Assembly (NCBI GenBank): GCA_947169755.1
Contig: CAMVQX010000113.1
Coordinates: forward strand, 1 to 5,102
Length of the DNA: 5,102 nt
Direction of reading: 5' to 3'
Source: an uncultured bacterium
Lineage (GTDB): Bacteria; Cyanobacteriota; Vampirovibrionia; Gastranaerophilales; Gastranaerophilaceae
Positions 3,712-5,102 of this stretch are shown here, piece after piece. The number at the start of each line of letters is the position of its first letter. The stretch's first letter is position 1. The position numbers and the translations under genes are program-made. The notes under the pieces were generated by a model that saw only the letters and a program-made list of their open reading frames with translations, ran no database searches and was not told where the DNA came from.

Positions 3712-5076
3712 ATGGATTTTGAAGAAATTTGGAGTAAAGCAAAAGAGGAGTTAGAAAAGAAAGTTCCTACGTTTAGTATGTGGGTTCAACCGTTAAAACC
3801 CGTTTCTTTTGACGGGAATCTATTGACATTGCATTCACCCCTTGCACTTGCACCCCAAATGATAAAATCACAGCACGATGAAAAATTCAGAGAAATTTTA
3901 AAAAAAGTTTGCGGCAAAGATATTAGTTATAATATCCTGTATGACGATGAATATTCAAAAAAATACCATGAATATCTAAAGAAAGAAGAACGTGCAAAGA
4001 AAAATGAAAATAAAGATCCGCAGCTTGATAATTTGGCTCAAATGCAATCTTCTGCAAACCTTAATTTAAAATACAAATTTTCAAATTTTGTTGTCGGTGA
4101 AAATAGTCGATTTGCACACGCCGCAGCTTTAGCAGTTGCGCAAAACCCTGCTAAAAAATATAACCCTCTGTTTATATATGGTGCATCAGGGCTTGGAAAA
4201 ACACACCTAATGCAAGCGATTGGTCATTATATAATTTTTAACAAACCAAAATTAAAAGTAAAATATATTAAAACTGAAGAATACTTTAATGAATTAATAA
4301 AAAATCTCCAAACCAGCGACAAAACAAACAGAATGGATAAATTTCGTCAAAAATACCGAAATGTCGATGTTTTGTTGATTGATGACATTCAATTTTTGGA
4401 AAGTAAAACATTCACTATGGAAGAAATTTTTCATACGTTTGACACATTGTATAATAATAACAAACAAATTGTTATTACATCAGACAGATTACCAAAAGAT
4501 ATTCCAACTCTTCCTGATAGGCTCAGAACACGTTTTGAAATGGGTTTGGTAGTAGATATTACGCCTCCGGATTTTGAAACAAGAGTTGCAATATTAAAAA
4601 ATCTGGCGGATACAGCTGGTATCAAATCTGAATTTTCAGTATTTGAATATATTGCTAAAAATTTTGTTAATAATGTAAGAGAACTTGAAGGGGCGTTTAA
4701 TAAAGTTAGCGCATACGCAGATATTGAAAAAACTGATTTAACATTGGAATTTGCTAAAAAAGTTCTCAAATGTGATGAACTAAAAAAACAAATAACAATC
4801 GAAGATACAGCAAAAGCTGTCGGAGAATATTACGGGGTATCATTGAACGACTTTTTAAGTTCTGCGAGAAACCAAAGAGTGTCATCGGCAAGGCATGTTG
4901 CTGTTTATATTGCAAGAGAAATTACGCAAAAAAGTTTTGAAGCAATTGCAGACTTTTTTAAGAAAAAACACACAACCATGCTTTATTCTTATGACAAAAT
5001 TAAAAATGACATGAAAACGAATAAAGAATTAGAAAACGCTGTAAATGAAATTATACGAACATTAAAAAGTTTATAA
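3712..5076 (+). CDS. dnaA: Chromosomal replication initiator protein DnaA
   Basis: DnaA binds DnaA boxes at oriC, forms an ATP-dependent filament, opens the duplex and loads the helicase. The 454 residues cover all four domains. Domain I (1-about 75) starts FEEIWSKAKEELEKKVPTFS and contains SMWVQPLKP. A short polar linker, domain II, spans about 78-118. The AAA+ domain III (about 119-350) has Walker A GASGLGKTH (157-165), Walker B LLIDDIQFL (221-229), sensor I VITSDRLPKDI (254-264), the box VII arginine finger in LRTRFEMGL (Arg274) and sensor II NVRELEGAF (321-329). Domain IV (about 360-454) binds DNA. The family signature is altered there: FGGRDHTTV of the usual protein is replaced by FKKKHTTM (416-423), one residue shorter. 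The Arg equivalent to E. coli Arg399 is kept (Arg386). The gene lies 12 bp after the methyltransferase stop, with no Shine-Dalgarno site in between, and ends 10 bp before the next gene. Confidence 0.98.
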   Translation: MDFEEIWSKAKEELEKKVPTFSMWVQPLKPVSFDGNLLTLHSPLALAPQMIKSQHDEKFREILKKVCGKDISYNILYDDEYSKKYHEYLKKEERAKKNENKDPQLDNLAQMQSSANLNLKYKFSNFVVGENSRFAHAAALAVAQNPAKKYNPLFIYGASGLGKTHLMQAIGHYIIFNKPKLKVKYIKTEEYFNELIKNLQTSDKTNRMDKFRQKYRNVDVLLIDDIQFLESKTFTMEEIFHTFDTLYNNNKQIVITSDRLPKDIPTLPDRLRTRFEMGLVVDITPPDFETRVAILKNLADTAGIKSEFSVFEYIAKNFVNNVRELEGAFNKVSAYADIEKTDLTLEFAKKVLKCDELKKQITIEDTAKAVGEYYGVSLNDFLSSARNQRVSSARHVAVYIAREITQKSFEAIADFFKKKHTTMLYSYDKIKNDMKTNKELENAVNEIIRTLKSL

Positions 5077-5086
5077 AGAGGGATTT

Positions 5087-5102
5087 ATGTACGATTACAT
5101 AA
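5087..5102 (+). CDS. Start of next gene, possibly Holliday-junction protein RuvA (truncated by window end)
   Basis: An ATG at 5087 follows a good ribosome binding site (GAGGG at 5078-5082) and begins MYDYI before the window ends. RuvA proteins typically begin M-Y/I-x-Y/R-I/L-K/R-G, so ruvA is a reasonable guess for a gene in this position. Five residues cannot prove it. The 10-bp gap after dnaA indicates the same operon. Confidence 0.4.

Noticed and set aside
4431..4769. Minus-strand open frame opposite dnaA
   Set aside because: It lies wholly inside the conserved AAA+ region of dnaA and has no independent support.

Overview
The window is AT-rich bacterial DNA. The gene set and protein character fit a low-GC bacterium. 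The protein style, especially DnaA and the Xaa-Pro aminopeptidase, would suit a gut relative of Cyanobacteria (Gastranaerophilales/Vampirovibrionia type), but this is an impression and not a demonstrated placement. The window splits at a tRNA gene into a decayed, repeat-rich left part and a tight housekeeping operon on the right.

Left part (about 1-720). It opens with the last 48 codons of a plus-strand gene with a Gln/Asn-rich tail. After that come two diverged copies of a roughly 34-bp hairpin repeat (176-211 and 481-514), a minus-strand gene remnant (296-535), and a 124-bp inverted-repeat structure (567-690) that encloses a GC-rich palindrome. The second hairpin repeat sits inside the remnant ORF between two 8-bp direct repeats 39 bp apart. 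Removing it would shorten the ORF by exactly 13 codons and keep the frame.

Middle (about 720-1155). A tRNA-Gly(TCC) gene lies on the minus strand with a plausible promoter and a 17-bp terminator hairpin directly after its 3' end. Divergent from it on the plus strand are a consensus TATAAT box, an 88-nt sequence that folds into a long hairpin closed by 15 pairs (three G-U), and then an intrinsic terminator with a T run. I cannot assign this RNA to a known family. It may be a free small RNA or a regulatory leader of the operon that starts 25 bp after the terminator, and it is the most interesting unexplained element here.

Right part (1156-5102). The operon runs ppiC-like parvulin, a three-domain Xaa-Pro aminopeptidase, a SpoU/TrmH-family RNA 2'-O-methyltransferase, dnaA, and the first five codons of a gene that may be ruvA. 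The first three genes overlap each other by 8 nt and 1 nt, and dnaA follows after 12 nt, so they are probably co-transcribed and translationally coupled. The first three genes suit protein folding and peptide turnover and ribosome/RNA modification. dnaA is the replication initiator, here in a mixed housekeeping operon, with no dnaN visible after it and no recognisable DnaA-box cluster in the window. The DNA-binding signature of this DnaA departs from the usual form.
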